A stretch of DNA of 64,000 nucleotides from Mariannaea sp. PMI_226 (taxonomy: Eukaryota; Ascomycota; Sordariomycetes; Hypocreales; Nectriaceae). Numbering within the stretch: the stretch's first letter is position 1; every line of letters starts with the position of its first letter. This document shows positions 22,448 to 34,147 of the stretch, piece after piece. A model generated the notes under the pieces. The model saw only the letters and a list, made by a program, of their open reading frames with translations, did not search any database and had not been told where the DNA came from. Made by a program: the position numbers and the translations under genes. The DNA is taken from the NCBI GenBank assembly GCA_024336345.1, contig JANFOG010000016.1:682001-746000 (forward strand). Direction: 5' to 3'.

Positions 22448-24043
22448 ATGACCTCCCGGGCAACACGCGCCTGTGACGGGTGTAGGTTCCGGAAAGTTCG
22501 CTGCAATGGAGTCAAGCCTTGCTCCCAATGCCAGCACTTGAACCTGGCATGCGACTTCACGCTGGCTCCCACCAAGCGAAAGCCAGCGGTGCGAGGCCGG
22601 CTGGTCGCCCAGCTTCGTGACAAGGCAAAGTCGAATCCAAACCAAAGCCCCTCAGGGTCCTTGGCACTGGCGCCCTCCGTCACATCCATTCATGGCATTA
22701 TGAATCCTACGATCCCTGAAAGTAGCGTCCCTAAAGGCCCTGCTCCACGTCATCCCTCCCATTATCCCAAGGACTTCTTCATCAATCTCATCCCAGACTA
22801 TAAAGACGTCGTCTATCCGGTAAATCCCGTCTATTCCCCAGATGAGATTCGCATGGCGATAGACAATATGCACCGTAGCTACGAAGATGCCGCTCTTGTC
22901 TATGCTTTCGGGGCAGTGACAATCGACCTGTCCCAGACGTCATGGACCCTACATGGCGACATTGCTGCTCAGATAACGGACCTCGTCCGGCTCAGTCTCG
23001 CTTCGCACCGGCAACTCGATATCGCCGAGGTGGCAACTGATCGTGCCCTCAGTGAGCTCAAAGTCACCATAAAGCGCGCTTTGACTTGCGTCTGGATCGA
23101 AATTACCCAGATGTCTTTCAAACGCACACGGCGAAGTTTCACAATGCTGCGTGAAGGCATATCTATGCTCCAGATCATGAACCTGAGTTTGTACACCGCA
23201 GACGGGCTCACCGATAAAAAGGATATCTGCCGTTTTCAAAGACTTTACTGGGAGGCTTTTATTCACGAACGATTCGGGACCATTGTGGTTGGACATCCAT
23301 GTATCATGCAGCCGCTTGATACCGGGCTTCCCTTCCCAGATCCCACCATCCCCCCGTACGTTGAAGTCGGATTCAATCGTCTTATCCGCCTATTCCTTAT
23401 CATGGATAGTACTTTTCTTGCCCACTGGGCCGCTCAACAGCATCCTAATAAGCACCAGACACCTAGTATGCCATTAACGGCCCACTGGATCGAAAGCAAG
23501 CAAGCGGAGCTTGATAGAGATGAAGCTGATGCTGCGGAAGCATCGCAACAGCTGAGAGGTTGTGGAGGACAGGACATCACAGAGCTTCAAGTCGCTGATC
23601 TTTTTGTCACCCGGCTTTGGTTGCGCACTCTGGTTTGGCAGCTGGCGCTCTCTCAAGGACTGCTTCGTTCAGTGCCCGCCCAAAACACCCATGAGGGCCT
23701 CTCGCTTCATTTCCCAGCGCAGCGATTGTCCATGCAGCTGCGGACTCTAGTTAGCCGCCTCAAGAGTGATGCATCCGTTGGGACACACGGGATCGGAATC
23801 CTCCAAAAGTTGTTTGAGATCACAACCACCATCGCTGACGTGTTGGCTCTGCCTCAAGGCGCTGGCCAGAGCCAGCTAGAGGCCAATGCGCGAATGGAGG
23901 ATTTCATCTTTCTTGTAAAGTTCTTGTTCAGCTTTGAGCGAATCCAAAAGGAGCAGAGGAATTACGTTCGGGAGAAGGTAGAGGTCCTGAGGTCTGTGTA
24001 CACGGATGTGAATTTCGAGGGCTTAGCTGGCAGCCCTTTTTGA
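22448..24043 (+). CDS. Zn2Cys6 transcription factor of the maltose cluster
   Basis: Single exon, 531 aa. The binuclear zinc cluster lies at the extreme N-terminus (about residues 9-36): CDGCRFRKVRC ... CSQCQHLNLAC, with all six cysteines and normal spacing. A basic linker follows (TKRKPAVRGRLVAQLRDKAK), then a fungal-specific middle homology region (for example YEDAALVYAFGAVTIDLSQ). The size and the position after an alpha-glucosidase and an alpha-glucoside permease match AmyR/MalR-type activators of amylolytic genes. Inverted CGG-N-CCG sites in the neighbouring divergent promoter are candidate targets. Its identity as the cluster's activator is inferred from context. Confidence 0.88.
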   Translation: MTSRATRACDGCRFRKVRCNGVKPCSQCQHLNLACDFTLAPTKRKPAVRGRLVAQLRDKAKSNPNQSPSGSLALAPSVTSIHGIMNPTIPESSVPKGPAPRHPSHYPKDFFINLIPDYKDVVYPVNPVYSPDEIRMAIDNMHRSYEDAALVYAFGAVTIDLSQTSWTLHGDIAAQITDLVRLSLASHRQLDIAEVATDRALSELKVTIKRALTCVWIEITQMSFKRTRRSFTMLREGISMLQIMNLSLYTADGLTDKKDICRFQRLYWEAFIHERFGTIVVGHPCIMQPLDTGLPFPDPTIPPYVEVGFNRLIRLFLIMDSTFLAHWAAQQHPNKHQTPSMPLTAHWIESKQAELDRDEADAAEASQQLRGCGGQDITELQVADLFVTRLWLRTLVWQLALSQGLLRSVPAQNTHEGLSLHFPAQRLSMQLRTLVSRLKSDASVGTHGIGILQKLFEITTTIADVLALPQGAGQSQLEANARMEDFIFLVKFLFSFERIQKEQRNYVREKVEVLRSVYTDVNFEGLAGSPF

Positions 24044-26029
24044 GGCAAGATTAGCACAGACCTCGGCTTCTCTTGTTGCTTTTGTGAACTATTTGGTAAT
24101 GATGAGATGACATTATTGAAGGACGGTACTGGTATTTGACGACTCAGGATGAGTGGCTGGAGCTGTTATTTGGGCAAGACTTAATCGACGAATCCCCATC
24201 CTTGGAGAGGGTCAAAGAGTCAGGCGTTGGTATCAAAGCGAATGCACCGACTGCATGGTGTTTGGGCTGGGCAGGGTTATTTGAAGCATCATGGAAACTC
24301 TACATTAGGTAATATATCATTTTGGTCTCTTTTGGTCGGTCCGATAAGCGCGGTCTGATTCTACACAGCATGCAACCAATTCCCGCCGTGGCAGAGCGAC
24401 CCAGCTGTCATTAAGTTAGCGCGGTGAGCGCGGTCAACGCGGCTTTTGTTGAGAGAGAGGATCACATCCCCCAGGTTTGAGGTACAGTAACAGGACCAAA
24501 GGTTCCGTACATCTCCACATATCCACCATCAACTTCATTCACCACCGCCAACTTCAAAGCATAACCACACAATCAAATAAGAAGCAAATTTGAAGATAAA
24601 TATATACATAAATAGCCCTGATCCTGAGGTCTAATATTTGGTATATCAACCTCGCGCGCGACGAACAGCAAGTAAGCCGCGCTCCATAGAGTGCATTAGC
24701 CTCGAAATCTTCCTCCGGTTTGAGGCTGAATGCAGTTTGAACGCAGCCTTACCGCAGCGCGCCAATTCTTCGTTATACCTCATTGTTTTTGAGGCGCTTT
24801 AAATGAGGATAATCCTTGCGTGTATGCTATGCGGTTAAGCTGTTTCGGCATTATCCGCCAAAATAGTCCTTTTCGGTAGTGGTGTGTGATTCCCAGGGGT
24901 GGGTATGCATTCCTACGAATGTGCCTGGCCACAGGATTCGGCCCTGGGATGTGTGTTGGAAAAGGAGAACACAAACGTGGTGAATCTGAACAACCGGCGG
25001 GTACTCAAAACCTTCCATTTGGTGTCTTACAGTGACTTGGCATACCTCGAAGCTCGGGGGTTTGCATTTGGCCGGTTAGAAGAATCACGAGCCTCGAACA
25101 ATCCATCGATGCTTCTCGGTCGGGAAAAGCATCAGGCCGATCCAATCCACGGACTTTGCCGTAACCTTCTCGAAGCACGATGAATTACGTGGATATTACC
25201 CCAAGAGGCTAGATCGGCCATGTGCAGGCACAATATAAACATGTATCGGCCAAACAATAGCAACTCGGAAGGGATATTTCCCATGTTCAACACTGCAGCA
25301 AGGTTTGGCATGGGCTGAGTGGCAACGTTAGCTTGGGCCAACTTTGGCGAAGTTTGGAGAAGTTTGGCGCAGTTTGGCGTAATTCCCGTCATTTCCTGAT
25401 TCTCATTCGCCTAATATGTTTAAGCTCAGTACTCCGTACAGTACAACGTATCATTCGCAAATCATGATAATAATAGCTCACAGAAAAGAAAAAAAAGAAA
25501 AGCGCCTCCATGCTAGCCCGGTAACGTAGGTGTATCTTGGCTGTGGAGGCTCCAAGGACGTCCCCTTAGTGGTATTGGTTGACAGCTCTGGGCGACGGCT
25601 TACGGCAGCCGGCTTGTCGGCACACTGTCGGACCTCCCGTACCCTATGGGCGGACTGGATGACGAGGACCCTATCCACAACCTTAATTCGCAACAGGAAC
25701 AAGGAGGGCTTATGAGGTGGTCATCTTGGCATTGAGGGAAAAAAAAAATGAGAAATGGTCATTGCCACGGATAGTTCTTCCGAAAAGACCTCATCTGTAA
25801 AAAGAGAGTCGAATATATTTCCCATCCTTCCAACGTGAACCATCCTGTTGGGTTGTCGCAAGTTCCTTGTAATCATTGCCTTCTACCCGCCTTCTCTTTG
25901 TTTGAAGTTGCCGTTGCTTGATAGCCTCCAAGCCCTGTTCGGCACGGTCGGGAACCTTAATACGCTCACGGATAATGATACGACTCCTCCTCGACAGCGG
26001 CAATTGAGCATCTTCAACCCCTCATCAAG
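24044..26029. other. Gene-free spacer
   Basis: About 2 kb with only short, motif-free ORFs. It contains another CGGTCCGA core near 24338-24345 and clustered AGCGCGGT words (about 24347-24440). A 10-bp periodic repeat lies at 25341-25380. The segment just before 26030 is the promoter and 5' UTR of the membrane-protein gene. Confidence 0.45.
25341..25380. repeat. Four 10-bp degenerate tandem units
   Basis: Units actttggcga, agtttggaga, agtttggcgc, agtttggcgt in exact 10-bp register. Short and probably a replication-slippage product. Confidence 0.6.
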
Positions 26030-27529
26030 ATGTTGGCCCAAGATGGCTCTGCACAGCCTCCCCGTCCCGAGGACACTACCAGCCCTGCCAGCCCTAGTAC
26101 CAGCCCTGCCAGCCCTGCCATCCCTGCAGAGGACTCAAAGGATGGGAAGCACGAAGATGTTTCTCCAACCACTACCGGGGGCCAAGGGACGACGAAAGAA
26201 ATTAACATTGTCGAGACTCACCCTCGATTTCATGCTCCGGGTTTAGATCACGTCACCTTGGTAAAGAAGCGGAGGAAGTGGTCATACCTCCCCGGCATCC
26301 GTTTGGAGCACAACCTCCACTGGGCTTGTGGCCTTCTCGAAACGGCCAATTCTGGAGACTTTGCAGCCAACGTTTGGAATGACGTCCCAGTACCAGTGTT
26401 TGTCATTGTGCTGATGGCCATTGGCGGCACAATCGCTGCAGTCATCTCAGTTTTCGCTCTTTTGGATGGTATCAAGGCCTGGCATAACGTCAAATTCCTT
26501 CAGAAGCAGCGCCAGCTTCTGCAAACCCAAAGGTCTCAGCAACTGGAAGAGTCGCATCCCACCGAGGAATTAGATGTATTGATAGACATTACGAGGCGAG
26601 AGCTATACACCGAAAAAATCAACCGATGGGGGATGGACGTAATGATGGGCGGAGGTGCAGTTCTGATTTCTATTGGCACCTTCATGGCGATCGGTGGTGC
26701 GAACAAGAAGGTGTTCCTCGCCAGCAACATTCTATCAGGCTATCTCGGAAATGCCCCAATCGCCATCTTTGGCCTGGTAAATTGCGCCTGGGGAATTTAC
26801 ATGTGCTCTATAAAGCGAGCCCATCAACATGCAGCCATCAAGAAGCTGCCGGACAGCGTCGCGTTGTCTGTTGTTAGGACATACTGTTTCCGCGTGCGGT
26901 TCTTCTTCATCGTGAACGGAATTAGCACGTTCATCGGTGGCGTTGGATCAATGCTAACAGCAACTCAATGGTGGGCGTACATCATCCTAGTCCCAGTCAT
27001 GATCGCCTCCTTCTTCACCAATTACTGGTGGCGGAGTCGAGTTGGATACGACCGGCCAGTGTTAAACTTCCCTGTTGGCATGGACAAAAGGGGCCTCATC
27101 GAAGCGCTTGAATTTGCAAACGAAACTAGCCGTCTCGCTCAGCAAGACCTAGAAGCCGCCATGACACAGTTGGCTCATGACCCTACATCACTGGAAGCTG
27201 TCCTTCGCGGATTTGTCGATAATGGGTTATTCGAGCCCTTTAGCGTGGAACTCATCAAGAACAAGGAAATCCAGAAGATCTTGTGCGGTGAGAAGGGTAA
27301 AAGAGCTGAAATAGAGGTACAAAACTTAGTGGGTCTGCCCGAGTACCACCAACAAATTGTCCTCGACATGGCCAAGAAGTTTCTTGAGGCGGAGGGACCT
27401 GCGTTATTTGAACATCGTACACGATTCTTGGCCGAGGCTCTGGGAACATATCTTGCTATGACTGGCGATGACAAACCGAAGGAAGAAGGAGCAAGTGTAA
27501 CAGAGACGGAGAAATCAGGTCCATGTTAA
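26030..27529 (+). CDS. Fungal multi-pass membrane protein of unknown function
   Basis: Single exon, 499 aa. The N-terminus (about 1-70) is a low-complexity region rich in Ser-Pro-Ala, with repeated SPAS motifs, likely disordered and cytosolic. Four or five hydrophobic segments follow: FVIVLMAIGGTIAAVISVFA, MGGGAVLISIGTFMAIGG, NAPIAIFGLVNCAWGIYM, FFFIVNGISTFIGGVGSML and WWAYIILVPVMIASFF. The last 170 residues are soluble and helical (LAQQDLEAAMTQLAHDPTSL). There are no transporter or enzyme motifs. It resembles the uncharacterised integral membrane proteins found widely in Pezizomycotina. The ATG at 26030 is the first in frame. Confidence 0.8.
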   Translation: MLAQDGSAQPPRPEDTTSPASPSTSPASPAIPAEDSKDGKHEDVSPTTTGGQGTTKEINIVETHPRFHAPGLDHVTLVKKRRKWSYLPGIRLEHNLHWACGLLETANSGDFAANVWNDVPVPVFVIVLMAIGGTIAAVISVFALLDGIKAWHNVKFLQKQRQLLQTQRSQQLEESHPTEELDVLIDITRRELYTEKINRWGMDVMMGGGAVLISIGTFMAIGGANKKVFLASNILSGYLGNAPIAIFGLVNCAWGIYMCSIKRAHQHAAIKKLPDSVALSVVRTYCFRVRFFFIVNGISTFIGGVGSMLTATQWWAYIILVPVMIASFFTNYWWRSRVGYDRPVLNFPVGMDKRGLIEALEFANETSRLAQQDLEAAMTQLAHDPTSLEAVLRGFVDNGLFEPFSVELIKNKEIQKILCGEKGKRAEIEVQNLVGLPEYHQQIVLDMAKKFLEAEGPALFEHRTRFLAEALGTYLAMTGDDKPKEEGASVTETEKSGPC

Positions 27530-28448
27530 ATTCAGGAGGACTCCTGTGTTCGTTGTATTTTGGGCTGGTAACCAAAAAAATGGCACAAGGCATCCATCTG
27601 TATATAATTCGGGTTAGCAACAGCATGGTGTTTAGTTGGGGGAATGATATTCAAGTGAAAACAGTAACTCAAATTATATAGATTATCCTATCGAAACTCA
27701 GAAATAAGAAAATTCATTTCCATTACTAGAGCTGAAGTGAGCTGAAGCGATGGCCACTTTGAGAATCATCAATCCGTACAGTTTTCCCATTTTGTGCTAG
27801 AGCGCGGTTTCATCGTCTCACGCTCTCTCCTCCGTATTCACGACCACAGTAAAGTGAACCGAGTAAACCGACTAAACAGAGTCAAAACATGGCCCCTGAT
27901 GAATTGCCCATCAGAGGCACAGCAAGTCTTCAACGTAATATCAGCATACTAAGGCAACTATCCTCACGACGAAAGTAGAGATAATTGAAAATTTAGGTAC
28001 TCATTGACTGGCCTATAATTCCAAGAGTAACAGCTTTGGGTGCCATCTAGCATAGAATATAGTAACGAGTGTAGTAACGAGTGGTAAGCATCCACTAATC
28101 AATAATCTCTGGTGGATACCTGGTATGCATTTCCTCTTGAAGGGCAGGATTGGATTCAACGTCTATAATACTTGCTTCGAACGTAGCATCTTGATTGGTC
28201 CTAATTCAGAATTTCATAGTCTCTTGGTGAAGGCCCCGCGATAATATCATGTTCGGAGGACAAATATGGTCATAGGAAATAATAATTGGAATATAGCCGT
28301 TAATATGGAGTCCACTGTCATTGCAATTGACAAGTAGTTCGTACATCAGTCATTAGATCATGACAGAGGAGGTGCATTAGTAATGTCTAGAGATCTGGTA
28401 CTACCAAATATACAGAATCGTGTATCCCATAGTCATACTGTACGATGG
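27530..28448. other. Convergent 3' spacer
   Basis: AT-rich region between a plus-strand gene and a minus-strand gene, holding both 3' ends. It has a short duplicated word (gtagtaacgagtg) near 28060-28083 and no gene. Confidence 0.45.
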
Positions 28449-30355
28449 TTACGATGAATCATTCACTCCTTGATAATTACTCGGAGAAGAGCGTGTGATG
28501 ACATCCCAAGCCCAGTTTGCTTTCAACCCTCGATATCCCAGTCCGACATTCCCATCGGGGTTATCTGGTAGCCGAATACGAACGTCCTGAATTTTACAGG
28601 ATTCTGTGACCGAAGACATATCCCAAATTGCACCAAAGTCCAAGTTAGTGTGAAGGATAGAGGCTTCAACATGCAATCCCTCCTCAATTGCCATCACCTT
28701 TTCTGCAATTGAGGCAGCCATGGTGGAATCCCAAATTCCTTCACGATGAGGCACGAATCTCAAGAGATCAATAGCTTGAATCCTGATTGTGCGGTCTCGA
28801 CATTTCAAGGCTGTATAATACAAAGGCGGGATCCAGCCAATGTCTGCTATTGACTGGGATTTTTCTTTGAGATGATTTGGCATGTTTGGCATGATAGTGA
28901 CCGACTTTAACATTAGGCGCAAGTCTTCTGCCCCCGTCACTATTGAACGGAAATCTTCAGAATGCTGATCGTAGGCTGCTACAAAGCTCGAATGACAGAT
29001 GACATTTATCATGATCTTTCCCATGGTGTGATATAATTTCAACAACCGGAAGGCGAAGACTTCTCGGAACGGCATCCGTTTCATCATGGTGACTGTTGAC
29101 AAATTATAGGCATTTTGCCAAGTGTCCAGGGCACAAAGGATTCGCTCATGTTTATAATGCATTTCTGAGCACCAATCAGAGTTATCTTCTCCTTCTTTTC
29201 GTCGCTGGTCTTGCTCAATCTGTATGATTTCGTTAAGAATGCGATCGAGCCGCTCTCTTGCTTGTTCGATAGACTTGAAGTGTCCGTTCACAGGATCCAG
29301 TTCATCGACCTGTAATCTAAGCCCAAATGGATGGTCAAATGGTGTCAGGAGCGCCACTTGCACTTGTATCCTCGAAAATGCCTCAAGAATGCCCTCCTCT
29401 ACCTGACCATCAGTAGCTGGCCTGAGGAGAGCTAAGCCGGGCTTTTTCATTCCTTGAGGGCCGAGTGATTCGGCGATGAGCCTAAGCCCATTCTTCAGAT
29501 GAGCTTGAGCAGCGCTATAGTGGCCTCTCAAAAATTCGAGAAAAATGAAAACTAGACAAGTGAGGAGGACAACGTTGACGTGTGGTTGGGTGTCGCCGGG
29601 TGACTGTGGAACCAAGTGACTGATGGCCTTTCCATATTGACGGAGTACGAACTGCTCTTCATCATCTAGTTCCAACGCCTTGGTTCCTGTTTCCGTGTGA
29701 CCAGATGTATCTCGCTTCTGAACAGTACTGAGAGCAAGGACAGCGTGGCGGACGGCAGGCTCATCATAGCAAGCCTGAAACACTAATCTGTCCCAAAATG
29801 TAGATCGGAAAAGGCCTTTGAGCTTCGTAACCGTCTTTAGTGCGAACCACTCAAAGGACTTACATTCCGCAGCGTTTAGACTATGAGGAGCTATATGTCT
29901 AGCCGGACGAGGAATGATACTGATGTTGTCTTTGTGAACAGGTCGGCTCGGGGTCCGATGATTACCTCCCCCACCCCAGATACCGTAGCCGTCGCAGCGG
30001 CGACCAGTTGAGACACATCTATGACACGCAGGCCGACCCTCATCGCATTTCACTTTGCGAACTCTGTAAAGCCAGTGAGCGAGACATGGTTGACAACTAT
30101 AAAGGGAGTGGCCAGTTTCAGTACTCACTTGCAAGTTCGGCATCCTGATTTGACCTTGGTCTTTCGCTGGCGATCTGCAGCTGCGGCTGGGCTGCAATAT
30201 GTATTTCTTTCAGTATTCATCAAGTCCGAGTCTCGAGCGCGTATTTTTATTGTCTGATTGTCCAGCACCTTTGGCTGATTGGTTCTGGGTGTGGATGGGA
30301 TTGAAGAAGTAATCGGTTGTGAACCCGCCCCTTTGGAGTTAGCGTAATCAGGCAT
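28449..30355 (-). CDS. Zn2Cys6 transcription factor (Fungal_trans_2-like)
   Basis: Two exons, 30129-30355 and 28449-30063, flank a 65-nt intron that interrupts the zinc cluster after its second cysteine. Splicing yields CRTCKVRKVKCDEG then CHRCVSTGRRCDGYG, a complete six-cysteine cluster starting about residue 70; the product is about 613 aa. The remainder is a helical fungal-specific regulatory region (VFQACYDEPAVRHAVLALS and YYTALKCRDRTIRIQAIDLL) of the type found in Fungal_trans_2/DUF3468 proteins. The ATG at 30355 is the first in-frame Met; the in-frame Met of LMNTERN, nearer the cluster, is an alternative start. It lies just downstream of an amino-acid permease on the same strand and may regulate it, which is only a guess from proximity. 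Confidence 0.82.
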
Positions 30356-30695
30356 GCAAACGAGATCTGTCACGTGACACTTCGCGGACAAGCGATCTTT
30401 CAACTCGATGATCTCCCTTCCTACTACGCAAGGCACAATGGTCCAGGCCTATGTTAGCTGAGTGAACGATGACCTGATTATGCACTGCCATTTTCTGGGT
30501 ATCAAATATCTATATTTCTATTATTCCCTGTTGAAGGATATCTCTACATAAAATGCAATGGCTCTAAGATAGGTGGTGTCTATGTGCCATTTGCAACCAA
30601 TCTCGTTTAACTCCTGACCATGTACTTTTCTTGCCTCTTTACTCCTGAACATGCTAGACGTATATGCGAATGTTGAAATATCAAATGTAAAATAA

Positions 30696-32556
30696 TCACG
30701 CAAGGCTATGAACCAAACGTTGAGCAACTGTCTTGGGGCCTTTCTGGCCTGTATGTTCAGGATAGTATCTCCCTGACCAGAGATCCACGTCCTTGGCACG
30801 AACAAACTAGGAACAAACAATTAGTCATCAAGAACCCAGAGGTTTTACTGAACAATATTCTGTTGAGAGGGGAGTGATAACCCTTACCTTGCTTTTCTTG
30901 ATAAGCTTCCAGCCAACGATGGGCACGATGAAGATGGGGATGCCAATGTAAGTCGAAACGAAATTGGACGCTGACCAGTTGCCCTTGAGGAAGACCGGGA
31001 AACCACAGATGAGCGTGATTATAGTAGAGCCGATGAATCCATACCACGCTGTATAGGGCTGGAATGGCGACTTCCACGGCAGCGAATCTCGGCTCACGCC
31101 TTGAACCCGCAGGGCACGATGGAATCGGATATAGCAAAGGCAGAGTGTAGCCCATGCTATCAGCCCGGCTACAGTGCTGAGGTTTAGAAGCCATGAAAAT
31201 GCTTGAGAGGCACCACCAGATCCAAGACCTTTTTCGCGACTGTTAGTAACACATGGAAATCGTGTCGTTCAAAGATCGGAAATACTCACTCAGATATGCA
31301 AGAGGGCCAAACAACCATGCGGTAATTACTGCTAGCCAAGGAACGCCATTTTTCCATGTACGGCCGAATATCTGTGGCAGCTGTCTGTCTGTCGTCATGG
31401 CAACAATCATCCTTGAACCTACCCAGCAGTAGGAGTTTCCTGCAGACCATGCGGACACGAGGATACAAGCGTTGACAATAGAAGGCAAGACCTTGATACC
31501 CGATTGCTTGATGGCAATAACCCAAGGTGAACTATTTGCATTTCCAGTTCCCGATGTCAGGTTCGGGTTTCGAGGGTCGACGATAAGTCCGATGAGCAGC
31601 GCGCCAAGAACATAGAAGAAGCCAATACGGTAGGTGACTCTCCTGGCAGCTTTGGGGATCGCTCGATGAGGATTGACGGATTCACCAGCACCAATGACAA
31701 CAGTCTCGACTCCAACAAAAGCAAAAGATGCGTTGACAAATGCCGACAGAAAGCCGAGAAAGTGGCCGGTTGTTCCACTGATACCGTTGAATTCAGTCCA
31801 TGCTCCTGGATTGTTCCAGTAGCGGAAGCCAATTGAATCATGATTAGGAGCACCGCCTGCTGTGATGACTATGGCAACGATGACGAGGCCGAGAAAGCAA
31901 AGCACCTTGATTGCTCCAGAGGCCACTTCGGTTTCGCCGTAGAACCGAACGTTGCAGAGATTGATGACCAGGATAAGAAATAGACCAATGCTAATGACGA
32001 CGGCTGGGGAGATATCGCTCCAGTAACTGACCAGGATAGCTGCTGCAGAAACCTCTGAAGCGATGGCAATAGTGTAGCAGTAGCCGTAAGAGATTGCGAG
32101 TGAGAAGCCAACAGCCGGGTCAATGAATCGAGTGGCCCAGTGGGGAAACGAGCCAGCCGTAGGAATCTGAGGAAGGATTCAGTATCGAGATCTTTGTCTA
32201 AATGATGAGTTTGGTTTGCTTACCAGTGTTGCCAGTTCTGAGATGCTTTGCATCACACACCAAAGAACTGATCCGACCACAATGTAGGCCAGTAGCAGGC
32301 CTGCAGGTCCAGCCTTGGCATATGCAGATCCGGTTCCGACAAAGAGACCCGTACCAATTCCGCTGCAGAGTCCTATCATTGTGATTTGATAATCCCTAAG
32401 CCGACGTTGGGTCGCACCATGACCACCAACATTAAGCTGAGGTTCCTCCTTGAAGTCATTGCCCTGGAGACGAGGGTCCTCATAACCAGACTTTTCTATC
32501 GCATCCTGATTTTGAGCCGGTGAGGACTGGCTATACGAATAGTTGTTGATATCCAT
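30696..32556 (-). CDS. Amino-acid permease (YAT/APC family)
   Basis: Four exons, 32224-32556, 31286-32166, 30888-31239 and 30696-30806, give 558 aa; introns are 46-81 nt. The cytosolic N-terminus leads into the signature DYQITMIGLCSGIGTGLFVG of fungal amino-acid permeases. About twelve TM segments follow, including VSYWSDISPAVVISIGLFL and SAFVNASFAFVGVETVVIGA, with the conserved AGESVNPHRAIPKA loop. The last exon restores the family C-terminus (KFVRAKDVDLWSGR). The donor at the end of exon 2 (GA before GTATTT) was chosen because it alone joins LAYLSD to the downstream frame; the nearby GTGAGT gives a wrong frame. It imports amino acids across the plasma membrane; substrate range is unknown. 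Divergent from an SDR gene. Confidence 0.9.
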
Positions 32557-34147
32557 TGCTTGGATAGACTTGCTTAGCCGGAGTTCAAGGACTAACAGGC
32601 TGTATGTACATTAAAGAGAAGAAGAAGTCAAACAAGGGGCCCTCCGTATGATATGAAGGCTCTCCTTCGTTCGAGTTTTCTCGAAGCCGATTGCGCAATC
32701 GTCTACTCATAACCTGTCATTTTCTCTTTGTCAAGGCTTTGCTCGTGGTGGATACCTAGCATGACGCTTGCGACTCATTCATGGATACCTGTTGAGGGTC
32801 TCTGTCAGAACGGTCCACCTCGGCAGCTAGGGCGTGGCACCATCAGAGACTTCACGGGAAAGAGCCGCATAATGCAGGGCGTAATATTAAAGCTATGGCA
32901 ACCGATGTAATGCAGAAGTTCGATAATTCATCAGTCAGGATGCTAAGACCCTTTTACTGAACTGGGTTCAACCCGCCGGCTATGGGGTGGTGTACACGAC
33001 AAGGAGCAGGATGGAGGAGTGCGGAATTACCCTCGAATCTCAACGCCCTGGCGGAAACGAATTGCTATTTACTTTCAATAAGCTCTTGTGGGTGAAAGAG
33101 CCCTGATTATTTATCGATACGATCATGTTGGCCAGAGTAGCAACCAAACCTCACCCGGTCCGGGGCCGGTCCCATTGAATCAGTTCAAGGAGTCGAGAAC
33201 GACGATGGGCCAATCATGGGTAGACGGAGCCCAACCGCCAGCTAGCTCCACAAAAATTTTCTTCGCCTCTTTTGCTATTATCAGGTATAGCTTTTCTACT
33301 CCTCGGCCTCCCCGGAAATCGCCCACTGGTAAGCACTTCAAAGGATCCTTTTTTATCCAACTCATTCGCAGAACCTGTAGGTTTGTTGCATACACGTCGC
33401 GTGCAAATGCACTATCTCAATTCTTTGCCACGAAAATATAGCAATCACGGCTGGTATGAAGTCGACGAAGTCTGTGGATCACGATCGATCATTATATCGA
33501 GGAGGTTGCAACGTTTTTCTAATATGATTCCTCATCAAACGCGTCAACTCTTATGGGTCGTCGAGAGTAGTAAGCGTCAGTGCTCGGGTAGCATAAATTA
33601 CCTTTCGGTCACAAATGATCAAGGTCGCATGCGAGGCATCTAAGTATTCATATTGTCACAGTGAACAGTAACCAATGATTCTATGACGCGCCCATGCTTT
33701 TGAGGACTAGGTATGAAGTTAGCATTGCATTTACCGTATGAATTCCTAGACTAGAGCTTGCTGCTGAAGGCAAATATGTTACCGTCCTTATAATACCGTT
33801 TTTTTTCATCTGTCTGCGATAAACACTCAAATTCTGCGACATTACCCTACAGCGCAAATCTTGGATATTGACAACAACGAAGTCACAATTGACCCTGTTC
33901 ACCGATTGAATCTCGTCATTGGGTAGCTGTCACAGTTGAAGGAGTCAATGACGGATCATGATGACGTGATGATGTGACTGCAAATCACATACGTCAGGAC
34001 TTGGTTTTGAGTAAGAAATAAATATATATATGTTGAGCAACTGTATTGCGTATGAGGAACTGTAGCACCATGATTCGACCTTCCAGAGCACTCATCATCC
34101 CCATTCGATTTACTTTTATACGGTGTGTAAGGCCATTTTCGATCACG
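32557..34147. promoter_or_regulatory. Divergent promoter region between permease and SDR
   Basis: About 1.6 kb between divergent start codons. Short ORFs on both strands carry no motifs. A gggttcaaccc word near 32964 resembles a tRNA B box, but no cloverleaf can be built around it. Confidence 0.45.

Noticed and set aside
32955..32985. tRNA B-box-like word (gggttcaaccc)
   Set aside because: No A box at the right distance and no cloverleaf possible.
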